A DNA stretch of 64,000 nucleotides from Cryptomeria japonica. Taxonomy: Eukaryota; Streptophyta; Pinopsida; Cupressales; Cupressaceae. A program made the position numbers and the translations under genes. Below, one piece after another: positions 1 through 12,100 of the stretch (within the stretch, counting starts at the first letter, position 1; the number at the start of each line of letters is the position of its first letter). The stretch spans positions 341,707,793-341,771,792 of the forward strand of contig NC_081408.1 in NCBI RefSeq assembly GCF_030272615.1, given 5' to 3'. Below the pieces are notes generated by a model that made no database searches, was not told the origin of the DNA, and saw only the letters and a program-made list of their open reading frames with translations.

Positions 1-76
1 TGATTGCATGTCCTAAGGTGTATGTGTGTATGTATGTGTATATATACATCCTAAGGAGTATATAATTATTTTATAT

Positions 77-451
77 GACCCCTTAGGACCACTTAAGGCC
101 CCTTGTGACACATGTGCACCCCTTAAGACCTATTAGGACCACATAAGACCAAATGGTGTCGCAAGGGGTCTTATGTGGTCCTAAGGGGTCACACATGTGT
201 TCGTCCTAAGGGATCACGCATGTGTTAGAACACATGCTTGACCCCTTAGGACCACTTAAGGCTCCTTGTGACACATGTGCACCCCTTAGGACCTATTAGG
301 ACCACAAAAGACCAAATGGTGTTGCAAGGGGTCAAGCATGTGTTGGAACACATGCGTGACCCCTTAGGACCACTTAAGGCCCCTTGCGACACATGTGCAC
401 CCCTGAGAACCTATTAGGACCACATAAGACCAAATGGTGTCGCAAGGGGTC
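77..451. repeat. Three-copy ~94-bp repeat with inverted arms
   Basis: Three near-identical copies lie at 77-172, 240-333 and 358-451. Each starts GACCCCTTAGGACCACTTAAG and ends near GTGTCGCAAGGGGTC. The spacers are rich in the same words in inverse orientation. In copy 1 the arm GGACCACATAAGACC (138-152) is followed after about 15 bases by its exact reverse complement. No coding potential is seen. It may be subterminal sequence of an unidentified DNA element or a local satellite. Confidence 0.8.
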
Positions 452-465
452 TGGAGGAGAAATGT

Positions 466-571
<106 letters not shown>

Positions 572-600
572 TTTCCTTCACATTTTTTCTACTACAAATA

Positions 601-864
601 GCGTGTACAGGGTACTGAACCTATTAGTTCACTGCCTTGCCATAACATTTTTAAGGCGTAGGAGCCCGTACGCGGTACTTATTACTTGTAAGCGCATACG
701 GTATATTGAGCCTATTAGTTTGCTACCCTTCCATAACATGCTTAGGAGCGTGTATGTGCTACTTATTAGTACAAAATGAAAAAAAAAATACCATTGGGCT
801 TGCCAACATTTTATGGACTAACAACGCACAACACGATTATTAATATAGCGCGTACAAGGTACTT
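601..864 (+). repeat. Left subterminal repeats of the DNA transposon
   Basis: Two ~90-bp units (601-690 and 691-776) share CCTATTAGTT, CCATAACAT and AGGAGC, and each begins and ends with the GCGYGTAC...GGTACTTA motif. A fifth motif copy is at 848-864. A possible intron donor GTAAGT at 978 and an acceptor at 1161-1162 lie between this block and the gene start. Confidence 0.6.
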
Positions 865-1179
865 AGACATAGTTTTAGTTGTCCAAGAGCCTCAACAACC
901 TCAAAAGAAGTTTTTGAGGTCATTGAAGGCCCCATTGAAACCGTGTCTACACTTCTATTACAGTTTTATACATATAAGTAAGTGAAAATTTTGTTTTTAC
1001 ATGATTTCAAATGATTGAATTGTTATTCTTATTAGTTTTGTCAATATTATTGTGATTGCTTAATACTTTGATTCAAAAAAATAATGATAAGATGCATATT
1101 TATGGTTATTTGTTTGTTTATGAACTTTTGTTTACATATATATGTAATATGATTCTATTTAGGACAACCGATATCAACC

Positions 1180-4100
1180 ATGGGAAAGAACAAACGAGGA
1201 ACGATGGAACAACGAGAGGCTGAAAATGAAACAATAAGGCAACGTATGAAGAAATTACATGACATAAGAACAATGGGAGAAGAAGGTATGTCATCCTCAA
1301 CATCTCAATTCGATTTACCAAACAAATATAATGCACCTAATGCAATTGAAGAAGAGACATTTGATTTACCGTATGAACCTAATACAATTGAATAAGATAC
1401 CACATTGAATAATTAATTAAATGATGAACATACACCTTCTCTATTTGATGAATTGAATGCACATAATGCACCAATGTTAACACCTCCTTGAATCATTCGT
1501 AGGAAACCAAAGTATCTAATTGACATTGATGAGAATATATTGAAGCCAATGCTCGATAAAATGAATGAACGAACTTGTAGGAGAATGGTTAAAATAATAT
1601 GGCAAAACTATTTTGAAAACTTAAATCAAACCGCAAGATGTCAATTAATTGTTCAAATGCTTAAAAATTTGAATTTTAGATAGACAATGAAAATTCTAAG
1701 CCTAAGATCGTTTGAAAGTAACAGTCAAAGAACTATTGCGAGAAATCTATTTGATGAATATCAAGCTATTGGTTCAAAATCACATACTAAAGATTCTAAT
1801 GCTACTCAACATGTCATTACATCAACCATAATGAGTAAGAAAATAAAAAAAAGATCGTTTGATAAGCAAAACAAGTTAGTCATTAAACGTTAGTAGAACA
1901 ACATTAAGTAAATCATTAAAGAGGTGAGAAGAAATAGAGGAACCTAACAATAATTATCTTTGGGCATTCTCAGGTAGACTACCACGCATAGACAAGGTTT
2001 TTGTTGATGCACTAAGAACATTAATTGAATTTTTTTGGCATGACAACACAAGAGTTTTGCCCAACCAAAGAGATGTTGTTAGAAGGTGAATCGGGTCTAC
2101 AAATCATGAGCCACATGCCAAACACTATTTGGATATGACTCAAACTAAATTTTATGAAAGATTCCTTCAAAAGTTTCCTCAAATAAGAATTTCTCAAAGA
2201 TTTTTTGAAAAGGAAAAACTTTTTTATATTAAGATTAATCATGTACGCACCACGTGTTGTTGTAGGATGCATATTGAGTTTTCCATGCACTATGATATTT
2301 TTTGTCATATTTGTTCTACTTTGCACACTAACGATGTTTTGCAGGAATGCAATATACAAGCACCTCCTAAGTCAGTAAGAGAATTTATTTCAAGTGTGCT
2401 ATGTAATAGAAATGATGGTTGCATTTATTAAAAGATGCCTTGTTTGGAAGGTTCTTGTGCTATATGTGGCGGTTTGCAACGTTTACCAAGATGTGTACAT
2501 TTGGAGAGCACACATGAATTTGGTATGAAACTAGCTTCTTTTGGAAAATACAAGACAGTCACATATGGAGTTAAAGATGGAAAATATTTGAAGAGATGTG
2601 AGCTAGTGAAAAATGATATATGTGTAGCTGAATTTATGAAAATGTTTTAAGATAAACTGGTTTATAAGTACATAATGCATACACATAGAGCTTGATGGTT
2701 AGATGAGTAGTTCAAGTTATGTAAGGACACAAATCCTCTTGGCACCATTATCTCTATCGTCGATTTCATTGAAAATTATACACTGCAGCCTCAAAATGAA
2801 GTGCAATCTATGCATTATCATTCTACACAAGTTTCTATTTTTATACACATAGCATTCATGCATGCAGATGATAGCACAAAGGAGGATAGAAAGGTTGTAA
2901 GAGAGTATCACTTCTACATAAGTGATGATTGTACTCATTCATCAAAGTTTGTACAAGGATGCTTTAAAGTTTTCTATGATAGTTTAAGGGAAAGGAACAT
3001 ACGATACAACCGACACTTAATATGGTCAGATAATTGCACCACACAATTCAAGAATGCAAGGATATTTTATTGGTTGACAAGGATGCATATGACAAGCGGT
3101 GTACAACATTTTTGGAATTTCATTAAGGCTGGACATGGTAAGGGAGAGCACGATGGTGCAGGAGCATGTGTAAAAAGAGCCCTAGCTAGAGAAGAATTGA
3201 AGTATGAAGGTGGTGCTGAGTTGATAGATGCAGAAACAATTGTGCGATGGTGTAAGTCTATGATGGGTCCAAGTAATCCAGGTACGTCAATGGTTCATAG
3301 ATATTTTTGGTTGATCACTGAATCTAACATTGAAAACTATCTAGATTGTTGTATAGTTGCAGGATCGAGTGACATGCACCCATTATGAGTTCAAATTCAA
3401 GTTCACTGGAAATTTATACGAGACAGATGGTATGTTTTTGCTCTTCATGCATGTATTGTTTGTGGGAAGAATGTGAATCACAAGAGTGGGTTGACAAATG
3501 GTCTTGTAGACCGTTGGTTCCCATTGATACATATCAAATTCCCAAAGCACTACAATTGAGCCAGATGGAGACATCAATGGATTTCAACCATGTATCTGAC
3601 CTAATGAATTCAGATGATTTTTTGAGTTAATTTTTTTGCAAGTATTCTTTTTGGTTCATTTTGTTGTACATCATACTTTATTTTTGGTATTAATTAACAC
3701 TTTATAAAATGCAGGTCATGTGTATGCAGTTGTTGCAGAAGAGAACAATGAAGAAGGAATGAATTACTATTCGTGTTATTGTGTTGAGCCAAAAAGAAAA
3801 TTGACAACCATAATCATTGATGGAGAGGGTATTGAGTATCCAATAGGGTCTGTTGTTGTGACAAGGACATGGCTTAGGAGATACCCTATCAAGAATTTTG
3901 ATGTTTGGTTGTTCGAGGACTTTGAAACACACATACATATTCTTCATTTTTTTAACCTTGTTGTTGCAACAAATATTCATTTGATGAATTATCGTGGTAG
4001 TCCTCATAACAAGATTTTATGGAAAGTTTGTGAATCTGACCACGAGGCAATACTTGACACAATATGGGTTAGAGCCGATCTTGAAGGCTCACTTGACTGA
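1180..4100 (+). pseudogene. Transposase-like gene, broken (uncharacterised plant/invertebrate TE family)
   Basis: The start ATG at 1180 has a good context (ACCATGG) right after a possible intron acceptor. The first part reads in one frame from 1180 to 1893 with about four stops. It then continues in another frame from about 2010 to 3640 with stops near 2429, 2648, 2690 and 3386, and finally in a third frame at 3715-4100. A plausible intron acceptor (AAAATGCAG) precedes the last exon. Visible motifs are a Cys pair (CAICGG), DFIENYTLQPQNEVQSMH, an ISDD segment, WSDNCTTQFKN, then HGKGEHDGAGACVKRAL, and a C-terminal segment with PIGSVVV and NLVVATNI. The D/E-N-Y, SDNC and HGKG..D blocks recur, to my knowledge, in an uncharacterised transposon-encoded protein family of plants and invertebrates. 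I infer these are the catalytic acidic residues. The gene is not functional. Confidence 0.7.
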
Positions 4101-4176
4101 TTCTACGGTTCAGAGTAGAATGATTTTGAGAATTTTGTATAAATCATTGACGAATCGTTCTATATTTGTTTTTTGT

Positions 4177-4440
4177 ATATATAAATTCCCATGAGCTGAT
4201 TTTTACATGTTTAGGGGCATAATTTTGTATATTTAAATGGAAATGAGCTGATTTGTACATATGTAGATGCCAAATTTTGTATATTAAAATGACAATGAGC
4301 TGAATTGCACATATTGTAATGCCAAATTTTGTATAAAAGCCCATGAGATGATTTGTAAGACATTATTTTGTATAATCAAATAGCCAAGAGCTAGTTTGAC
4401 CATATTTAGAGGCAAATTTTTGAATAATATGTGACAATGT
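4177..4440. repeat. Decayed ~50-bp tandem repeat, about 5 units
   Basis: Successive units run roughly as ATGAGCTGATTTGTACAT, a variable stretch, then CAAATTTTGTATA. Units begin near 4190, 4243, 4295, 4346 and 4387. The array lies just 3' of the transposase-like gene, and no reading frame is credible here. Confidence 0.65.
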
Positions 4441-4666
4441 TTTGTGACTATTTTTTGTGTCAATGTTTTCTGACTATGTTTTGAGTAAATGTGATGCGAT
4501 AAGGTCAATCATGAGAATTATTTATTCTTGTATAATCATGGAGAATTATTTGAGTCATTATCATGTCATAGGGGTCATAGATTGAGACTAGATACAATTT
4601 GAGCAAAAATTGTCATTATTATCAAAAAATTGTCAAAAAAGTTGTCAAGCAACTTGTACATTGTGT

Positions 4667-5655
4667 CGGTAGGGTATGACTCTCAACATTTCGACACTTT
4701 GGGATGCACAAGAGGGGCATGCGTAGCGTAAACGTGCCCACCCAGATGCGCTCATGACATCGGTTTGTGCACACGACGAACCGAATCAATTCTAGCCAAT
4801 CCTGCAACTTTGCTTGCATGCAACTGACGATTTTTGCAGTAGGCAAAAAAAAGCTACCAATTGAAAATGGCTTCGAGTCATCAAAAACTGAAATAGGTCA
4901 TTGTAGAGGAGCCTCACGCAACCCCACAGGTTCAAACAGATTGATCATATATGTCCTAGATCGGAAGAAATAGTCTGTTAAAGTTTGACAATTGTTTAGA
5001 CGCAAGGGACTTGAGAGATTGCACCGGTAGGGTATGACTCTCGATGTTTCAGCGCTTTGGGATGCATGAGAGGGGCATGTGTAGTGTAAAATTGCCCACT
5101 CAGATGTGCTTGTGATGTAGATTTGTGCACATGATGAATTGAATCAATTTTAGCTAATCTTGCAACTTTGCATTGCATGCAACTGACGGTTTTTGCAGTA
5201 GGCGAAAAATGCTACCAATTAAAAATGGATCTGATTCGTCAAAAACCAAGATAGGCTATTGTAGAGGAGCCTCACGCGACCCCACAAGTTCAAATGGATC
5301 GATCATATTTGTCTTGGATTGGAAGAAACAGTCCGTCAAAGTTTGACAATTTTTTGGACTCAGGGCACTTGACAAATCGCACCGGTAGGGTATGACTCTC
5401 GATGTTCCGGTGCTTTGGGATGCACAAGAGGGGAATGCATAGTGTAAACCTACCCACCTAGATGCGCTCGTGATGTCGATTTGTGCACACAACAAACCAA
5501 ATCAATTCTAGCCAATCCTACAACTTTGCACTGCATGCAATTGACGGTTTTTGCAACAGGCGAAAAAATGCTACCAATTAAAAATGGCTCCGAGTCATCA
5601 AAAACCGAGATAGGCCATTGTAGAGGAGCCTTGTGCGACCCCATAGGTTCAAAAT
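4667..5655. repeat. 358-bp tandem array, 2.8 copies
   Basis: Units start at 4667, 5025 and 5383 with CGGTAGGGTATGACTCTC, an exact 358-bp spacing twice. The third unit breaks off near 5655. Copies differ mostly by C/T and G/A changes. Reading frames on the minus strand (4622-5725) follow the array period and are not treated as genes. The length is in the range of plant satellites, but only a short block is present here. Confidence 0.85.
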
Positions 5656-5831
5656 AACCTTGATCCATAGTTTTTGGAGGAGAAATGTGGCACATCATTC
5701 GTGATTTGGAGGAGAAATATAGCACCTCGTTTGTGGTTTAGCAAAGAAAATGAAGAAAAAAGGTAGTAAAAACGCGACTATCACAAGAAAATAAGACCCA
5801 GTTTTTTTTAAAAAACTTTTTTTGACAGGTA

Positions 5832-5923
5832 CCGTGTATGCGCTACCTTTTCTAGGCTTGGGAACAACGGACCTGAGCGCGTACATGATGATTTCAAATT
5901 TTATAACCGCGTACGCACTGCTT
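5832..5923 (+). repeat. Right subterminal motif cluster of the DNA transposon
   Basis: Three copies of the GC-rich motif (CGTGTATGCGCTACC, GCGCGTACATGATG, CCGCGTACGCACTGC) occur in the same orientation as the left cluster. They lie about 4.9 kb from it and just inside the candidate right end. Confidence 0.5.
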
Positions 5924-5983
5924 GTTTTTCCATATTTTTTTTGAGTGGTGTCCACATTTCTAACCACCATCTTTGTGCACATA

Positions 5984-6125
5984 CCCTATAAGATCTTGAA
6001 TGCTTAAATTATAATTGTATATTTTCTTATATAATTTGTAATTGGTATGAGTGTTGAAACAAACATAAAATTAGCTAGGTATTCTTGATCTCAATGGCTC
6101 CCTCATCTATATGAAATTTAATGAA

Positions 6126-6184
<59 letters not shown>

Positions 6185-6257
6185 AATTTCGTACCAATTA
6201 CAAATCATATAAAAGAATATACAATTATGATTGAAGAATTCAAGATCTTATAGTGAA
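5984..6257. repeat. Inverted-repeat element around a (TC)27 tract
   Basis: The left arm 5984-6050 begins CCCTATAAGATCTTGAAT and ends GTAATTGGTAT. The right arm 6190-6257 is its reverse complement at roughly 85-90% identity. The interior holds TAAAATTAGCTAGGTATTC and a (TC)n run from 6129 to 6183. The shape is that of a small foldback or MITE-like element. No clear target duplication was identified. Confidence 0.7.
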
Positions 6258-6810
6258 GATAAAATGAGGTTAACATAATTGTTGTAGTGTCCCTCCCTGA
6301 TTCATCTTTTGATTTATACATCGATAGACTTATCTAGACTCTTATGTGATGTTTTGATTGATACTTATGACTTTATCTATATCTTAGATGCTTATTGATG
6401 ATGCTAGACATTTCTTATGGACATTGATACATGGTAATTTATATTGGATGATGATATATCTTGGTTATTATGATGGATGGATTTACATTTGATGATTGGT
6501 ATGCACTCATTATTCATGATGGATTATATTGGATGAGATGATGCTATGTTGTTTGTGACTATTTTTTACTATTGTATTTGTGATAGAGATGATATCATAT
6601 CACTCATTGTGAGTATGATATGACGTTGCGATTCTCTCTCACTTGCTTGATCATTTAATATATATGTTGTCTTGTGGTGGTGGTGGTTGCATGATTGCAG
6701 GAACTAGACATCGACTTCACCTGGTCTCATAGGTTTGAGTGTGTCTTTATCCCAATGACAAGTTGATCGAAGATGGCATAGGTTCCCTCTACACACTCTA
6801 GGCTTAAGTT
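6258..6810. other. Old non-coding block, left half (split by element A)
   Basis: AT-rich sequence rich in GATGATG words with no credible gene. It contains TGTAGTGTCCCTCCCT at 6283, which could be an LTR start, and a (GGT)n patch near 6690. It joins the sequence at 54243 once element A is removed, since the 5-bp duplications gatac/aatac flank that insertion. It may be part of an old LTR. Confidence 0.45.
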
Positions 6811-6815
6811 GATAC

Positions 6816-7202
6816 TGTGTGTGTGAAAAGTGGACCTGTATCTGTATCTAAATACACATCACTTCAATTAAGTCATTAGATGCATGGTTAGTAAATCAAT
6901 AATCAATAATGAACAATAAACCATTACAAAGTGACCTATTGCCTTCTAATAGATGCGAGTTTAGTCTTGCTCTCAGATTTCATATGCAATACCAGTGACT
7001 AGACGACACCTAAACAAAGGATTTAATATATACAAGCATGAATTTGAGCTAAATGAATGCAAGATTTAAGCTAGATATGCGAGATTAATCTAACATGATT
7101 TAAGCAATATTAAGCTAGATGATTTAATAAGTATGCAATAACTAATATGTAATATCTCAGTGTGAAATCTTAGTGAACCTAGAGCAAAAACAACATAATA
7201 AC
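6816..7202 (-). repeat. Element A 3' LTR, first segment
   Basis: It matches 37426-37885 at about 95% with a short (GTATCT) length difference. It is interrupted at 7202 by element B, whose ATAAC duplication is 7198-7202. Confidence 0.9.
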
Positions 7203-8427
7203 TGTAAAGCGGAAAATCACGAGCGAACCCTAAGTGTTCCCCCCACCACTCCGAGGAGAGGGGAAGGAGGTCACTAGGGTTGACGGTTTTCACTTAGGGG
7301 AGACTTTACATTCAAAAGAGGGGTTGAAACCCACAAGATCCAATCCCACACAATGCAAGATTGGATTCTAAATGAGTTTCAAGGGTTAAGACAACAAGGC
7401 TACCCTCTTTTGTAAAGAATGTAGATAGAAGGATTAAGCTAGGAACGCATGAAAAGTGAGAAAGATTCACTTATAAATTGAGATAGGGATACGGGATGAA
7501 GCTGCAGACCTGGAATTAGCAGTAAAATGTTGAGACGGCGCTGTCCTGCAAATTTGAGCAAAAGTTGACAGGACGATGGCGCCCGGCGTGCACACGGTCC
7601 TCCGAAAAATCCGCGAAACGAAGGGGGATCTATTCGTCTCTGCACAAGGATTCCAGATCTTCAATTACAGCTGCGTACCTGCAACCTACACACAGAAAAG
7701 CGAAGAAGATTGGGGGGTTAGGGATTAGGGGTTTGCCCTTAGGTCAAACCCCAGTTTTGGAATTAACCAAGAAATGAGAAATGCTGTAAATGTAAATGAT
7801 TGTAATGTAAAACAAGTACTAGTACCTTGTTGTAAGAATGTTTGTATTCTTACATGCGAAGGTGTAGATGTTGTTGTATGTTGTATGTTGTATGTTGTAT
7901 GTAGTATGTGATCTCCTCTTCAATGGTTGAATCCTTGTCTTGAATGCAACACTTAGCCTTGAATGGAGACTTAGAATGATCAATTGCTTGAAGGAATGCT
8001 TGAATGCTTGAATGCTTGAATGTCTGAATGTTTTGAGTATCGTTTTCGTGTCTTGTACACATATGTCCTTCCTCCTCAAAATGGGAGAGGAAATGTAGTT
8101 TATATACTTGCCAATTAGGGTTGATAGACTGATTTTTCCGACCTTAGGCCGACCAGGAAACAATATTTTTCAATTTGCAAACATAAAGACCCGAAGCCCC
8201 ATAAGAGACTGGGCCCAAAATAGGGCCAGGGACCAGGGTGTTGGGCGCCATGGTCCCACCTCCAGGGACAACAGGGTGCAAGGAGGATCAGGCCAGGGTG
8301 CCGAAAAATGCATTTTTTGGTGTCATGAACAAGTTTCGGGGTCTCCATTCAGGTTCGGTGCTGCGTCGCCATCGTGAAGACCCAAATGCAGTCGAAATTG
8401 CAAGTGTCGCAATTTTAGGACGTTACA
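7203..8427 (-). repeat. Element B 3' LTR
   Basis: 1225 bp and about 98% identical to 13790-15069 by eye. It is 55 bp shorter because it holds one GACC...GGTC palindrome (8231-8255) where the 5' LTR holds three, and because of small differences in the GTATGTT and GAATGCTT microrepeats. It also contains a TATA-like AGTATATAAAC (minus) near 8098-8107. Short reading frames here are not credible genes. Confidence 0.93.
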
Positions 8428-8442
8428 TTTAGCCCCCACTTT
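8428..8442 (-). promoter_or_regulatory. Element B polypurine tract
   Basis: The minus strand reads AAAGTGGGGGCTAAA directly 5' of the 3' LTR. This is the expected plus-strand primer site for reverse transcription. Confidence 0.85.
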
Positions 8443-9169
8443 AGCGGGAGTATAAGTGTATGCTCATACTTCTGGTAAAGTACAAGGAAACAACATTGAA
8501 AGACTTTCACCACGTCAAGGAGGCAAGACACACCAAGCCCCCAGTGGACTAAGGATCTTACGACTTCGATTGACAAAGTAAAAGGGAAGATCATGAGGGA
8601 GAACCATGACTGTCAGTAGTAAGGTTCCCTCACTATGAGTCATGTAAGAAAAATACCAAAATTTTCAAGGCAAAGCTAAGTTCACCAAGAAATTTTAAAG
8701 TATCTTGAAGAGATAGACGGGGTGTATACCCCCCTACATTAAAGCGATCGCACATGCCTCAACAGGGGTGATTGCTTTAAGGTAGTGATACATATAGGAA
8801 ATGAGAAGGAAAGGAGCACGTTATCACAAGGATTTAGCCCCCAAGTGTGAGATAAACCCAAGGATAATAGACACAAAACACAAAGCACGAGGTGACTTCG
8901 CTTTCCTTGGGGTCAGTATGCTGTATGATAATTTATGTATATCATATGTATGTATGCATAATTGTTCTTCATTCCCCAATCAAGGAAGGTCACCTAGAAG
9001 AAGGGAACACATGTGTCTTTTGAGTCCACATGAGAGAGACCAAAAGAGATCTCAATGCTTTGCATCGTCCTCAAGTAGACAACACTAAGGACAACAAATA
9101 GAAGAATGAGAATAACACATAGAAGAAGTAACACAAGAGAGGAGGAGAGAGTCTGCTATGCTAATGAAA
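8443..9169 (-). other. Element B 3' UTR with conserved hairpin
   Basis: Non-coding. It contains an 18-bp imperfect hairpin at 8734-8785 (CTACATTAAAGCGATCGC pairing with GTGATTGCTTTAAGGTAG). The hairpin is kept in the sister element B2 at 17459-17510. Confidence 0.6.
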
Positions 9170-12100
9170 CTAGTCTAGCACGTCATCTACCCCCCGATCT
9201 TGCTGATCAATATTTCGGGAAGGCAGGGAACACGTTAGAGGAGGAACATCCAACACAGCAGATGGAGCTATCACAAGATCCAAACAAGGGCTATGTTCAT
9301 GTTCCAAGCCACGTTGTTCTTGTCTAGGAGCTAGGATAAGTGCTTTAGAAAATTCGTTAGATAGATGGTTATCAACATCAACAAGTTCATATTCACTATC
9401 AGAATGGAAAGAAGTAACATTTTCATCATGAATAACATTTTCATCTATATCATCATCAAGATTTATAAAAATAGGATCTTTAACTCACACAGGATCAAGA
9501 CCATCATGCATCTTATGTTTAGGAGATTTTGGCTCAATTTTCGACTGAGGAGAAAATGGAATAATGCTTGTTGAAGGTATTTTTGGAGATTGCAAAGTTT
9601 GAGAAGCAACTGCTTGAGCTCCAAGACGATGCTTTCGTCGGTGTTCACGTGTAGAATGATTTCATCTAGTCTTAGTAGGAAGTGGAGAAGATTGAGGAGG
9701 AGGAATGTTCTCATCCTTATCACTTGGGTGTTTAGGTTGTGGTCTCTTAGGCTGGATAATAGGAGAAGAGGAAGGTCTCTTCTCTCCATAAGAGGAAGGA
9801 GGAGGAACTGCTCCATATAAAGGAGGAATATTTGGTTTAGGAAGGAGACCAAGTCCATCATGACGAGGAGGTATAGGTCTACTTTTAGGAAGTTTCTTAG
9901 GCATAGACATAGTCACATCCATAGGGATGGGTTGGGAATCTTCTTGAGGAAAGACATTAGTTTTATCTTTCAAAGGAAGAACTTCCTTCTCAAGAATGAT
10001 AGGAATATCAAGTTTAGGTGTTCTAGGTTCACTTAGAGATAGGATCATATATGTTTTCCAGTTTTGATAAGATTTGAAAAGATGATCACTTCGCGGTGGA
10101 AGAGATTGGAATTGTTTAGGCCAAAAATAATCAATAGGAACGCTAGAAGTTCTTTCAGCTGGTTTAAAGAGACTATGATTGACAGTAACAACTTCACCAT
10201 TATGGGGAAATTTCAAACACTTGTGAATAGGAGAAGCAATAGCTTTCATGGAAGATAGCCAAGGATAGCCTAGCTTCACACGAAATTGTTCGGATGAAGG
10301 AATAATAGAAAAGTTCACATCAAGGGATTTGTTATGGACCTCAATAGGTAATGTAATAGAACCAATTGCAGGAGAAGAAAATGCATCAAATAATTTCACA
10401 ATCACATCTGTTTTGTCATAAATCACTTGATTCAATTGCAAAGTAAAAAGAAATTCTTTAGTAATAACATTAACCATGCACGAAGGATCAATAAGAACTC
10501 CACGACAAGGTGTATTCTTGACTTTTGCAACTATATATAAAGGACCATCAGGTGCCCTGATAGTTTCATTAGAATCAAATGTGATGGAAGGTTCTTTAGG
10601 GTTTTCTTGCTGCTCTACAAAGTTAATCACATTCGGAGTCATAGACACAAGACCATCAGATGAGAAAGAGGAATCATTAGCCTCAATCGCATTAGAGGTA
10701 TGAGAAGGTAATGGATCAGTAAAAATCTGAAGATTTTGGTTAGGAGGAGCTACAGATGTATTGCCTTTATCATTCACTCCAGGAATAGAGATAGTATTAT
10801 TATCAATCAAATCTTGAATTTTACCCTTTAAAGCAAAACATTTTTCAGTATCATGCCCAGGTTGACGATGAAATTGACAAAAAGATTTGTTATCAAAATA
10901 GGGTGAATTAATCTTTGTAGGATCGATTTTCTTTATAGGAGGGAGAGTAAGCACATTTTGTTCCAATAACTTATTCATAATACTATGCAATGATTCATTC
11001 AAAGGAGTAAACTTTCTTTCTTTCTTGAAAAACTTAAAAATAGGAGGCACACCTGATGCTGCATTCACATTGTTGTTGATGATGTTTTCATTGAATTTAA
11101 TGGACTCTTTGTTCGGTTTAAACTTCCCAAATGGTTGTTGACTACTATCACCCTTATCACTCGGAGTCATAGGATTTGCTTGTTCCATTTGACTCACAGT
11201 CAGTTGATAATTGTGAAGAGTTGCACACAACTGTTGGAAAGAAGTAAACTCAGAAAACAAAAGTTTGTCTCGAATATCTTTTTGTAAATTAGAAATAAAG
11301 ATTCTTTGAATATCATTGTCAGGCACTGGAAAATAAATTTGAGCATACAAATGCTTATATCTACCAATGAAATCAGTCACTTTTTCTTTAACACCTTGTT
11401 TACAATGCATTAAATCAATCAAAGTAACTTTAGGACTTATATTGTTTTCAAATTGTTGAATAAAAGAATTTGCAAGTTGTTCGAAAGAAGTAATAGAATA
11501 AGAAGGCAACGAGCAATACCATTGTAGGGCTTTATCTCTTAATGTCCTAGTAAACAGTTTTGCAAGCAACCTTTGGTCTTAAGCAAAATCAGTACATATT
11601 GTTTGAAAAGTCTTAACATGTGTTAGAGGATCACCTTTACCATTATAAAGCTCCAAATGCGGGATTTCAACATGTTTAGGAGGGATAGCTCGAACAATGT
11701 CAAGAGAAAGTGGGCTCGCAACATCAAATGTGGGCACACTAAACTTAGATTGATTCATAGAGGCAATTTGTTGCTGTAAAGAAGAGACAGTTTGTGCAAG
11801 ATTGTTAATGGTTGCTTCAGTCGAAGAATTCATATTAGACGTGTTAGATTGTGATGGAGGTATTATGTTATTGAAAGAAGGTATTGATTGAGAGTAAGGT
11901 GGCGGGACACTATGATAGTTAGTCATAGGAGATGATAGGAAAGGAGGAACACTACAAGGAGGAATGGAATGGTTAAACGAATTGCCCCCTTGCGTCATGT
12001 TCATTTGTGGAGATGTAATAGGGACACTCATTGAAGGAATGAATGAAGAAGTCGGAGTAAATGAAGGAAGAGGGTTAATTGAAGAAGAAGGATTGCCCCC

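Noticed and set aside
4622-5725. Chain of minus-strand frames (60-91 codons) with similar sequence
   Set aside because: The similarity follows the 358-bp tandem period. No recognised domain and no shared start.
7690-7740. Possible plant telomere repeat (GGGGTTAGGGATTAGGGGTTTG)
   Set aside because: Only a few degenerate units, present at the same place in all four B/B2 LTRs, so it is LTR sequence, not interstitial telomere DNA.
9106-9327. Plus-strand frames over the C-terminal tail of B gag (also 17836-18161)
   Set aside because: They are complements of the conserved minus-strand gag tail.
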